Part shown: piece by piece, positions 1-8,700 of the stretch
Layout of the letters: every line of letters begins with the position of its first letter
Position numbering within the stretch: position 1 is the first letter of the stretch
From: Chitinophaga chungangae
GTDB lineage: Bacteria; Bacteroidota; Bacteroidia; Chitinophagales; Chitinophagaceae
NCBI RefSeq assembly: GCF_017742215.1
Contig: NZ_JAGHKP010000003.1
Location: 864,308 to 928,307 of the forward strand
Direction of reading: 5' to 3'
DNA: 64,000 nt
Notes under the pieces: generated by a model
What the model was told of the DNA's origin: nothing
Databases searched by the model: none
What the model saw: only the letters and a program-made list of their open reading frames with translations
Made by a program: the position numbers and the translations under genes

Positions 1-2
1 TT

Positions 3-131
3 CTTGAAAGGGAAGACGGGATGCATGGCGTTACCATTGATGTCAACACTGGAAAAGACAGTGTTATACTGTATAAGAACAAAACTATAGAATATATTTT
101 CCTGCCTAAAAATGAAATAGCTACGATTTAA
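3..131 (+). pseudogene. 3' end of an unidentified gene, cut by the window edge
   Basis: An open frame enters from the left edge and ends at TAA 129-131. It gives about 42 residues, ending in lysine- and isoleucine-rich sequence (…KNEIATI). No family is recognisable from so little. The stop codon lies three bases before the left inverted repeat of the insertion sequence that follows, so the element may have landed at the very end of this gene or supplied its stop. Whether the gene is intact further left cannot be judged. Confidence 0.45.
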
Positions 132-133
132 TC

Positions 134-1262
134 TGACAGTTAGGGTTAATTTTAAGTAACCACACTTTAATCAACCCTTTAAAACTGCCAGACATGAATG
201 TAGCGGTAAAGTTAATTAAAAACAAAGTAGGCTTATTAAGATTAGCCGAAGAATTGGGAAATGTGTTCCATGCATGTAAATTATTCGGTTACAGCCGTGA
301 TAGTTTCTACAGGTTCAAAGAGTTATACGATGAAGGCGGGGAAGCGGCCCTGCAAGAGATCAGTAGAAAGAAACCCCTTGTTAAGAACCGGATAGATCCA
401 CAAATTGAGGAGGCTGTCGTATCAATGGCTATTGATCAACCGGCTTATGGTCAGCTGCGGGCCAGTAATGAACTCAAAAAGCAAGGCATTTTTATTTCAC
501 CAGCAGGTGTACGATGTGTCTGGTTACGCGATGACCTGGAAACATTTAAGAAGCGCCTTAAAGCCCTGGAGGCCAAATCCGGAATCGAAGGTACGGTTCT
601 CACCGAGGCCCAGGTAATCGCCCTTGAACGGGCCAAAGAAGAAAAAACAGCCCACGGGGAGATAGAGACCCATCACCCGGGCTATCTCGGTGCTCAAGAC
701 ACCTACTATGTCGGCACCATTAAGGGCGTCGGCAGGATCTACCAGCAAACCTTTAATGACACCTACTCAAAGGTCGCTTTTGCCAAGTTGTACGACCGCA
801 AACATGCTTTGATAGCTGCCGATATGCTCAATGACCGCGTTCTGCCCTTCTTCGAGGAGTACGGCGTCCGTTTGCTGCGTGTTCTGACTGATCGGGGAAC
901 CGAATACTGTGGTGCCCGTGAACATCATGAATACGAACTTTACCTGGCGCTGGAAGACATCGATCATAGCAAGACAAAGGCTAGGAGCCCACAAACTAAC
1001 GGGATTTGTGAAAGATTCAACCGGACTGTTCAAGATGAATTTTATGCCATCGCCTTCCGAAAGAAACTTTATAATTCGCTAGAAGAAATGCAAACGGATC
1101 TTGACACCTGGATGGATGATTATAACCGTAATCGGACACATACGGGCAAATACTGCTTCGGGAGGACACCTTTACAGACTTTTGAAGAAACACTATCTTT
1201 AGCAAAAGAAAAACAGCTGGACGACATACCGCCAGCTGCCTAATATTTTAACCCGACTGTCA
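134..1262 (+). mobile_element. IS481-type insertion sequence with imperfect terminal inverted repeats
   Basis: One transposase gene fills the element. The left end reads TGACAGTTAGGGTTAA from 134. The reverse complement of the right end, starting at 1262, reads TGACAGTCGGGTTAAAA, so the inner repeats agree apart from one gapped position. The similarity continues outward on both sides (CGATTT, three unlike bases, then C before TGACAGT), so the true tips may lie near 124 and 1272. No convincing target-site duplication is visible. The element looks structurally complete. Confidence 0.7.
194..1243 (+). CDS. IS481-family DDE transposase
   Basis: This 349-aa protein should cut and rejoin the ends of its own insertion sequence. 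Residues 1-60 form an N-terminal helix-turn-helix region of the kind found in IS481/IS3 transposases (the HACKLFGYSRDSFYRF stretch). From about residue 160 an RNase H-fold integrase core follows. The acidic triad is visible as D169 (GAQDTYYVG), D233 (VLTDRGTEY) and E273 (TNGICERFNRT), the last within the usual N-G-x-x-E-R-F context. The frame is uninterrupted and the length is normal, so the element could be active. The gene occupies nearly the whole space between the two inverted repeats and has no partner frame, which argues for IS481 rather than two-frame IS3. Confidence 0.9.
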   Translation: MNVAVKLIKNKVGLLRLAEELGNVFHACKLFGYSRDSFYRFKELYDEGGEAALQEISRKKPLVKNRIDPQIEEAVVSMAIDQPAYGQLRASNELKKQGIFISPAGVRCVWLRDDLETFKKRLKALEAKSGIEGTVLTEAQVIALERAKEEKTAHGEIETHHPGYLGAQDTYYVGTIKGVGRIYQQTFNDTYSKVAFAKLYDRKHALIAADMLNDRVLPFFEEYGVRLLRVLTDRGTEYCGAREHHEYELYLALEDIDHSKTKARSPQTNGICERFNRTVQDEFYAIAFRKKLYNSLEEMQTDLDTWMDDYNRNRTHTGKYCFGRTPLQTFEETLSLAKEKQLDDIPPAA

Positions 1263-1286
1263 GGGCAAATCGGAACTATTACACCT

Positions 1287-1324
1287 AAAAAGAGCATGCG
1301 GAAAATTCCCCCATGCTCTTTTTG
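1287..1324. terminator. Rho-independent terminator just outside the IS
   Basis: AAAAAGAGCATG and CATGCTCTTTTT pair perfectly around a short loop, with T or A tracts on both sides, so it can work in both directions. It could end transposase transcription on the + strand or insulate the decayed transposase on the - strand. Confidence 0.7.
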
Positions 1325-1388
1325 TTGCGCTAAACGGGACTATCTCATTTACTGTGTAAATTTCAAAAATCGGAGTTCGTATCAGGAA

Positions 1389-1925
1389 CTATATTCTGAT
1401 CCTGTTTTCAAAAATAGTTAAAAACTGATCCAGGACAATGCCCCGGTTTCGTATTGGCATTGTCCATTTTTTTGTCACCTCTCTTAGTGCCAGGTCGACG
1501 GATTTGAGTACACCCTCATCAGTGGGGAAAGATAGCTTGTTTTTAGTGTACTTCCTGATCTTGCCGTTAAGATTTTCAATCAGGTTGGTGGTGTAGATGA
1601 TTGGTGAATCTAGATGGGGAAGTCAAAGAATACGGTCAGCTCCTCCCAGTTGTCCTTCCAGCTTTTAATCGCATAGCCATATTTAACCTCCCTTTTGCTG
1701 CCGAAGCTATCCAGCGTAGCCTGACGGGTAGGAGCCGCATAAATATCCCTCAGATCCTGGGTGAACTCCCTTTGTCTTTCCAGACCACATAACGGCAGCT
1801 ATTGCGGATCTGATGAACAAGACAGATCTAGGTGGAAGATTGCAGAAATGCGGTCCGGATGGTTTGGGTGAAGCCATTGAGATTATCGGTTGCGGTGATA
1901 AGGTAAATCAGGGTATTTATTAGAT
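1389..1925 (-). pseudogene. Decayed IS256-family (Mutator-type) transposase, C-terminal part
   Basis: Read on the minus strand, the stretch ending at the TAG complement 1389-1391 translates as a typical IS256 C-terminus. It contains [20 protein letters not shown], then [10 protein letters not shown] and [14 protein letters not shown]. Further upstream, pieces such as TDNLNGF, VHQIRNSCRYVVWKDK and YGYAIKSW are in different frames and are broken by in-frame stops, for example near 1617. The N-terminal half, including the first catalytic aspartate, is missing and no inverted repeats remain. This is an old dead copy, unrelated to the intact IS481-type element beside it. Confidence 0.75.
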
Positions 1926-1969
1926 TGTTCCAGTTGAAATTCCATGCACTGAATGTGCATAGGCAGGGA

Positions 1970-2015
1970 CCAATAAAATCGAGAAAGGCCGCATCCCCAA
2001 AATGCGGTCTTTCTC
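1970..2015 (-). terminator. Terminator of the PorP/SprF-like gene
   Basis: A 14-bp stem (GAGAAAGGCCGCAT with ATGCGGTCTTTCTC, one G-T wobble) stands about 30 bp past the stop of the 2047-2967 gene. On the minus strand it is followed by a T-rich tract at 1970-1980. Confidence 0.7.
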
Positions 2016-2046
2016 TTCAATAAGAATCCTATAGAAATAAAGTTTT

Positions 2047-2967
2047 TTACCTAAACAACCGCACCTTAATCCCCAACCCGAAATTCCCGTCAATATTATT
2101 CTTCACCCCGGCCGTCTGCGTGGTATAGCTCGCCTGCACCTGGATCGAGTTTTTGAACTGGAAACCCACGCCCGCGGTCATTGCGTTGTTGGTATGATAC
2201 AGCGCGAAAAGGTTCACGAAATTTTTGGCGAGGCTTACCTTGGTGCCCACGTCGAGGATGCTTTTGTAGCCTTTTATGCCGCGGAAGGCCACCATCGGCT
2301 CGATGGACGATATCTGGAAGCTTTTGGTGCCGAATTTATAGGAGCCCGCCACCATAAAAGTGGAGGAATTGCGCGGCTCTATTTTGTCTGTGTTCTTGAA
2401 TGTGCCCAGCACATTGGGCAGCGCTGCCTGAATAGTCAGTTTTTCGTTCGTATAAGCGATGCCGAGGTCGGTTTCGAATTGGGTATCACGACTGTCCTGT
2501 ATATCCGGCGTGGGATTGACGGGCGGTACCACGGTCTTTTTCGTTTCCACGCGTTTGTTGTCGATCGCCGTCGTGAGGCCGACATGCAGAAATTCGGTGT
2601 TGTTTTCGTCCAGCGGCATGTGGTAAGCGTAGGAGAGGGCAGCGCGGGTATGTTTGAGAGGACCTGCCTGGTCGTTGAAAACGGTCAGACCGACGCCGAA
2701 CTTTTTGGCCAGCTGGTAATCCGCCGTGAGTGCGAAGGTAACGGGCGCGTCGGGTATGTCTTTCCATTGTTTGCGGTAGCCGAGGTCTATGTTCAGCCCG
2801 GCATCCGCGCCTGCAAGGGAGGGATTGCCGAGGAAACGGTTCTCGTAATACTGCGAGATCAGCGGGTCCAGTTGTTGAATAGGCGTGCGCGCGTTTTGCG
2901 CTTTTACTGCCACCGGCAGCGATGCGATGAAGAGAAGCGCGGAAAGTAGGGTAAAGATTTTCTTCAT
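2047..2967 (-). CDS. PorP/SprF family outer-membrane protein (type IX secretion-associated family)
   Basis: This 306-aa protein has a clear Sec signal peptide (MKKIFTLLSALLFIASLPVAVKA, cleaved near residue 23). The mature part has the hallmarks of the Bacteroidota PorP/SprF family. An opening 'QQLDPLISQYYENRFLGNPS' segment places the protein as having early Asn-Pro (NPS) after a Tyr-rich stretch. It is followed by the Y-R-x-Q-W motif (LGYRKQWKDI) and alternating beta-strand sequence ending in an aromatic-poor VRLF-R terminus. Family members are outer-membrane barrels that help gliding or attach type IX cargo, and many are paired with a large secreted protein. No such partner is adjacent here, so the substrate is unknown. 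A good Bacteroidota promoter lies about 100 bp upstream and a terminator follows, so it is probably monocistronic. Confidence 0.8.
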   Translation of the reverse strand: MKKIFTLLSALLFIASLPVAVKAQNARTPIQQLDPLISQYYENRFLGNPSLAGADAGLNIDLGYRKQWKDIPDAPVTFALTADYQLAKKFGVGLTVFNDQAGPLKHTRAALSYAYHMPLDENNTEFLHVGLTTAIDNKRVETKKTVVPPVNPTPDIQDSRDTQFETDLGIAYTNEKLTIQAALPNVLGTFKNTDKIEPRNSSTFMVAGSYKFGTKSFQISSIEPMVAFRGIKGYKSILDVGTKVSLAKNFVNLFALYHTNNAMTAGVGFQFKNSIQVQASYTTQTAGVKNNIDGNFGLGIKVRLFR

Positions 2968-3068
2968 GTACGATCAATTAGGTATAGGAAATATGTTTAG
3001 TTATAATGGCTGTCAGGGTTGATGCACCTGCCGGCTGACCGATCTGGGCGGGATGGAAAGCCTTATTG

Positions 3069-3098
3069 CAAATATAGATTTAATCATTAATTAAACAA
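3069..3098 (-). promoter_or_regulatory. Bacteroidota-type promoter of the PorP/SprF-like gene
   Basis: On the minus strand TTG (3096-3098) is followed after 19 bases by TATATTTG (3069-3076), an exact TAnnTTTG -7 box with canonical spacing. It implies a leader of about 95 nt. Confidence 0.65.
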
Positions 3099-3403
3099 AA
3101 ATATAAATATGAAATAAACCGCATGAGACCTTTAACGGGCGCGGGTTTGGGGTGAAAATGGAATTGATGGGTATTATAAATGAATATTTCCTAATGCGTG
3201 ATAATCAGGCGATTAAATAAATGCATTAACGATGAAATAAAATTTGAAGTAAATGAAGAAATTTTTTTTCTGCGAAACCACCCTGAAAACATCTATTGAG
3301 GAATCCGGGAGATATAAAGCTCCCTTGGGTAATTAAAGTTGAATTGGAAGTCGCTCCCCAAACACAAAAAACCCGGCCGGGAAAAATGTCTTATAAATTA
3401 TCG
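3099..3403. other. Intergenic, AT-rich, no gene seen
   Basis: Mostly AT-rich spacer between the PorP/SprF-like promoter and the end of tamL. A perfect CCCGGCCGGG palindrome flanked by A/T runs at about 3366-3386 could weakly terminate tamL on the minus strand. No conserved ORF or RNA gene is recognisable. Confidence 0.4.
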
Positions 3404-5710
3404 TCAGAACGGGTAACCGATCGCAATATTAAGGATCAGGTTTTCCTTCCGCCACGCCTTGTCCCCAAAATTGATCTCGTCAAACACCCAACGGTTTCCT
3501 TCGTCGTACCACGGCTTGCGCAACGGGAACGAAATGTCGAACCGTATCAGCAGGATGGATGCGTCTATCCTCAAACCGATACCCGTGCCCACCGCTATTT
3601 CCTTATAAAACCGGTCAAACGCAAATACCTTTTTCGTGGAATCCGATTTACCCAGCCAGATGTTCCCCGCATCCACAAATGCCGCCAGCTCGATCAGCTT
3701 CTGCGGCTTAAAACGCAGCTCGGAATTGAACTCCAGCTTGATGTCGCCCGCCGCATTGGCCAGCAGCAGGTTCGTGCCCGGTTGCTCGCTCTCATGGTAC
3801 GAGCCCGGCCCCAGCGTCCGCGCCCTGAACGCCCTGATACTGTTGCTGCCCCCGCTGAAGAATTGTTTTACGAACGGCAGCGTTACCGGCACCGTCGGGT
3901 CGGCGACAGACTTGCCATATGCATACCCATACCCCGCAAATAAACGGTTCACCCAGCGGAGGTTATCACCCAGTTTCCAGTAGTGCCGCCCGTCTACACT
4001 GCCACGCAGGTATTGCGAAAAATCCTGTTTGAATACCGTCTTCGAACCGTCGTCCTGTTTTTTCGCGATCAGCCCTGCGAGGTTGCCGGCTATGTCGCCA
4101 TTGAAGCTCGCATAAAAACTATGGTACCGCGCAGGCGACTGATTATTAAAGGTTAGTGTGTAGTTGCTTCCTAAAATGAATTGTTTCGAAATGGATTGTT
4201 TTAATGCAGGGTCCTGCTCGAGCTGCACCTGGAACTCCGGCGAAATATTCCCGGGCAGGGCATATGTGATCGCCACCGGGTATAACATATGGTCCAGGAA
4301 TTTTGTCTGTTTCCAGATATAACCGTATTGCAGCGTAAACGCGTTCAGGTTGTACATGGCCGGCCTGTTCAGCAATTCGTACCCGATGCTGAACCGCGTG
4401 CGCGGAACATAAGGCGTGCGAGGGTTGAAATAGATCAGCGGCGTATAAAATCTCGGCAGGGTCAATGCTACCTCGGTATTGAAGCTGTACGCATTGGTGG
4501 AAAGATTGGTCGTTTTCCCGCCCACCTGCGTTTCAAAGCCGCCGCCAAGATTGATTTCCAGCACGTTCGCCTTCCGCTGGAAATTCCGGTTGCGCGCCGA
4601 GATCTTCACCTGGCTGCCCACAAACCCGTTGCTTTTCGACGTGCCTGACACTTCGAACTGCAACGACCGCTTGGGGTAAGGCGTCAGGTAAAAACGAGCC
4701 GCCAGCAGCGAACTGTCGCGGATCGGCCTGAAACTGCCCCGCACGAACTTGAACGTGCCCAGGTTCACCAGCCTTTGCAACGTGATGTTATGCGAACTGA
4801 GCCGGTAAATGCTGTCTCTTTGAAGAAATACCGACCGGTCGAACACGATGGGCTTAAACAGGCTGTCCGGGTCGATGATCGTAAAGTTCTGGTACTGCCG
4901 CCCTTCCATGGCTTTCAGCGCGCTGTCGCGGGTAAGGTCGTAGTTCGGGTACACTTCCACGCTTTGCATCCAGTACTGGCGCAGTGCCGTGGCGGGCGCC
5001 GTGTTTTTCAGCTTCACGTACAGGTCTACCTGTCCCTTCAGCGTACTGTCCACCTGGATGAGCATGTAATCGGGCGTGAAATAATAAAATCCTTCTTCTT
5101 TCAGATGATTGTGTATCCGTTCGCGTTCGGCCTTGATCATGTCGAGGCTGTAATTGTCGTCGGGCTTAAGCAGCGTGTGTTTGGCGTTGAGAATGATCTC
5201 CCGGCTGATCACGCCGGTGTCGGTATCGAAACGCACGCGGTGGATGGTGTACCGGTGCCCCGGCTCCGCGGAGATCACCAGGCTGGCTTTTTTGCTGCCT
5301 TTATTTTTGACCTCGCTCTCTACCTCGCTCTGGAAATATCCGTTGTCTTCGAGGTAACTGTTTAATATCCTTTCCGTTCTGTTCGGCCTTACCTGGCTCA
5401 TCAGCACGGGTGCTTCGCCCCATTTGTTGCGTAAAAGATGGTTCAGGCCTTTGCCTTTCGGTTCGTTGCCGAGGTTGTACAGCCACAGCTTGATGGGCAT
5501 CCCCAGGAACTTGCGGTTGGGAGAAGGGCGAACGCGTTCGTCCATGCCGGATTTGAGGTCGCTCCAGTCTTTCGGTTTTTTCTTTTCCGTCCATTTAATC
5601 TCGTGGCCGGTATACAGGCGGTCTCCCTCCGGCACCGTGCGGGTGGTGGAGCAGGCCGCCAGCAGGAGGGCGAGCGCTGACAGGCTTATGTATCTCAGGT
5701 TACGGGTCAT
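3404..5710 (-). CDS. tamL: TamL: lipidated TamA-like Omp85 outer-membrane assembly protein
   Basis: This 768-aa Omp85-superfamily protein should form an outer-membrane barrel that, with TamB, helps insert proteins or move lipid to the outer membrane. ATG at 5710 is chosen because it gives a lipoprotein signal (MTRNLRYISL… LLAAC, acylated Cys near residue 20) and lies one base after the tamB stop. The 29 residues upstream in the same frame are polar. POTRA-like alpha/beta repeats occupy roughly residues 60-370 (for example RVRPNRTERILNSYLEDNGY and PGHRYTIHRVRFD). The C-terminal half has the barrel signatures: a glycine/aromatic pattern, FSGGSNSIRAFRARTLGPG (the strand-loop 6 region) and a final aromatic FPF-type ending (AIGYPF). 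The lipid anchor on TamA is a known Bacteroidota variant named TamL. It forms an operon with tamB. Confidence 0.88.
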   Translation of the reverse strand: MTRNLRYISLSALALLLAACSTTRTVPEGDRLYTGHEIKWTEKKKPKDWSDLKSGMDERVRPSPNRKFLGMPIKLWLYNLGNEPKGKGLNHLLRNKWGEAPVLMSQVRPNRTERILNSYLEDNGYFQSEVESEVKNKGSKKASLVISAEPGHRYTIHRVRFDTDTGVISREIILNAKHTLLKPDDNYSLDMIKAERERIHNHLKEEGFYYFTPDYMLIQVDSTLKGQVDLYVKLKNTAPATALRQYWMQSVEVYPNYDLTRDSALKAMEGRQYQNFTIIDPDSLFKPIVFDRSVFLQRDSIYRLSSHNITLQRLVNLGTFKFVRGSFRPIRDSSLLAARFYLTPYPKRSLQFEVSGTSKSNGFVGSQVKISARNRNFQRKANVLEINLGGGFETQVGGKTTNLSTNAYSFNTEVALTLPRFYTPLIYFNPRTPYVPRTRFSIGYELLNRPAMYNLNAFTLQYGYIWKQTKFLDHMLYPVAITYALPGNISPEFQVQLEQDPALKQSISKQFILGSNYTLTFNNQSPARYHSFYASFNGDIAGNLAGLIAKKQDDGSKTVFKQDFSQYLRGSVDGRHYWKLGDNLRWVNRLFAGYGYAYGKSVADPTVPVTLPFVKQFFSGGSNSIRAFRARTLGPGSYHESEQPGTNLLLANAAGDIKLEFNSELRFKPQKLIELAAFVDAGNIWLGKSDSTKKVFAFDRFYKEIAVGTGIGLRIDASILLIRFDISFPLRKPWYDEGNRWVFDEINFGDKAWRKENLILNIAIGYPF

Positions 5711-5711
5711 G

Positions 5712-8700
5712 TTACTTGTTTTCCTTTCGCAGGCGTTCCTGTTCTTTTTCTTTTTTCGTTTTGCTGAATATTTCCCTGAACTCGTTGTAGTCCACAATAA
5801 GCATGAAGGTAAGCCCCGTTTCCACCACCTGTCCCTGTATCACTGTTTCGGTGAGGTTGCGCTGGTAAGCGCGCACGCGGTACCGGCCGTCTGCGGTGAG
5901 CATGTATTCCGCGCTCATATCGCCGATGATGGAGCTGGCGGTTTGCCCCTGCGTTTGCGCGCCGGATATGCCGATGTTGGAGCCCACGCTCACGGTGAGG
6001 CGGTCGCTGAACAGGCGTTTGGACACGTCTACTTTCAGGTTGGTGCTTTCTTCACGCGAGCCGGCGTCCGTATAGGCGTTTTCGCTTTGCAGGTCGAAAT
6101 TCACGTCAAACCCTTTGATCAGGCTGCCCGCAAGGTTGTTCAGCTGCTGGGAAAGGATCTTGCTCACGCTGCTGCGCGCAATGTCTTCCGCCGCACTGCC
6201 GCCCTGGCTGTCCAGCGCGTCGAAGGGGTTTTCGGAAATGAACCGGTTGAGCACCAGCAGGCCCATTACCTGTTTGTTCAGCTCCGATTCCACCTGGTTG
6301 ATCTGTTTGATGCGGGTATACACCTGCCCGTCCAGCACGCCCTGGTCTTTTTCAGGCATGTCCAGCTCAAACGCGATGTCCGGTTTCAGCAGCTCGCCGG
6401 TGATCTTGAGATATACTTCCACGGGCACTTTCTGTTTGTACCGGTTCCGCGCCGGGTCGTCAGACCGGATCTGGTCCTGTATCAGGTCGGCGGCCACGGC
6501 GTTCACGTCGTACCGCGCGGTAATGTTCACGTCGGCCAGCATCGGGTCGCCGTTCCAGATGATGGTGCTTCCTTTTTCGATCTGGAACTCCCGTTTGATC
6601 AACTGGTTGAGGCTCATGTTGTATTTCCCCTCGTTGATCTCGTAACGGCCGGTCAGGCTCATTTTGCTGCTCGGGTCCATGGAGAAATTGAGCGTGGCGT
6701 TGCCTTTTACTTCCAGGAAGTCGCCGTTCGTCTGGTCTATCACCAGTTTCAGGGTCGATTCGGGCGTTACTTCCAGGTCGGCCGATATCACGAAGCCTTT
6801 CAGCCTGCTGGTGGTGGCGGTGTCTTTTTTCAGCGCCAGCCGCAGGGTTGTGTCCGTCCACATCGCCGGGTCTATAAATTGCACAATGCCCTTCCGGTCC
6901 GCTATGCCCGGCTCTTCTTCCGGTATCATCACGGTTACCTCCGATTTTTCGCGCAGCTTCAGTTTCATCTGCACACGGGGCAGGTCCAGCGTGCCGCGTA
7001 CCTGGGCGGTCACGTCCACGTACGCCGGGCCGTAATAGAACTGGTCTTTGTTTTTCACGTCCTGCGCGCCCAGGGCCATAAAGTTTTCGGCGTTTACGTC
7101 TAAGTTGAGCTGGAAGGAACTGAGGTCGGTGGTGCGTATCTCTCCATCGATCACAGCTTCGTTGCCGGTGCTGTCTGCGATCACGAACTTGTTGAAACGT
7201 ATGCCCGTTTCCGTGAGCGCCAGGTCTTCAGACGGCAGCCGCAAATAGTTGTTGATCATCGTGACGCGCCCCGCCACATCGTCGAAATGCATATTGCCGC
7301 GTATCACCGGTTTGTCGGTGGTGCCCTGCAAGGTAGCCCTGCCGCTCAGCTTGCCGCTCATGTTCGTGACGTTGCCAAACGTAAGCGATTCGATGCTTTT
7401 CATATTGAGACTGGTGATGTCCAGCTGGAAATTCATTTGTTCCGCGTAAGTGCCCGCCAGGCGCAGGTCGTTGTCGTTGCCCTGGATCGTGGCGTTCATT
7501 TGCACCTGTTTGTCCGCCGTGGTACTGGCGTCCAGCGCGAGGCGGCCGAGAGAGGAGCCCATCACGGCAAGACTGTCCACCGTCAGTTTTCCGTCTATCA
7601 GCGGCGTCTGGTCCAGCCCGCTGATCCTGATCTCGCCGTTGCTGATGCCTTCCGCCAGCGCCGTGTCTTTTTCGATCAGGCTGGTAACGGTGCTGAGCCT
7701 GAAGTCTTTCAAAGCCACCGTCAGGTCGGGCAGGGTAGCGCCCTGCGCCGCCGGCGAGGACGTGATCAGCAATTGCTGCTGGCCCCGCTGCAGCCCGATA
7801 TTGGCATAGGCAACGCCTCCATTATATATCACCACCTGGTTGTCTCCCGCCACATTCCAGTCCTGCTGGTTAAGCAGCAGGTCCTTTTTAAGGGAAATCA
7901 GCAAGCTGTCGCCCTGCGCGAAACGCACAAGCCCTCCCAGCTTGTATTTCTCCTGTGCCTGCCGCTGCTCCCGGCCTTGCCGCCTTCCTCTTCTGCCGGC
8001 CATGGCCAGGTCCCAGTCCAGCAATCCGTCTTTCGCCACCACATCTATCGTGGTGCGCCCCAGCGGGATCTGCGGGTGCCGCAAACGGCCCAGCAGCACA
8101 TGGGTCTCCATCCGGGTAGTGTCCGCGGAAACGTCCACCAGCAGTGTATCTACCCTGAACGAATCGTACCGCATGCGGGGAACGGAAAGCTGCGCCACGA
8201 GGAATGCGCTGTCTGTATCCATCCTGCCGTTAAGGGTCATCGGCCGGGGAAGTTCTATGTCGGGCAAAAGTTTGCGGAGCGTTTTGGGTATGCTGATGCT
8301 CCCGTTGAAGTTCACCCATTGCGATTCCCCGGGCGCCGGCGGCGTGCCTTCGGCTTCGAGGTGGCGGGTGATCAGGTCGCCGGCCGCGGTGGCGAAGGTC
8401 TGGTAGTTAAAGTCGCCGGATGCCGTCAGGAAACCGAACGGCCCGGTAAGACTGATCTTCTGCACGCTGTCCGCCGCATCGGCCTTCAGCAGGATGCTGT
8501 CCAGCGTATAGATCTCGTTTGCATCGGCGATCTGTATCTTATGAATGGTGGCAAAACCGCTGAGCCTGCGCGGGCTGAGATTGTCCAGCTCGGCGTCGAG
8601 ACAGGAGCGGACCACCAGTGGTGAGGTCGTGAAATTCGTGGCGAACAGGTCCAGCCGGTCCAGGTCGGCCCTGGCGGTGATGGCGGGGTTCAGCGTATCG

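Noticed and set aside
134-1262. Target-site duplication of the IS
   Set aside because: Bases immediately outside TGACAGT differ (ATC on the left, GGG on the right); no duplication of 4-10 bp could be found.
5424-7103. 559-aa open frame on the + strand opposite tamL/tamB
   Set aside because: Its reading is the complement of well-supported tamL and tamB codons; composition is the Val/Phe/His-rich pattern of an antisense shadow with no domain.
7287-8624. 445-aa + strand frame opposite tamB
   Set aside because: Shadow frame, no motifs, unlikely composition.
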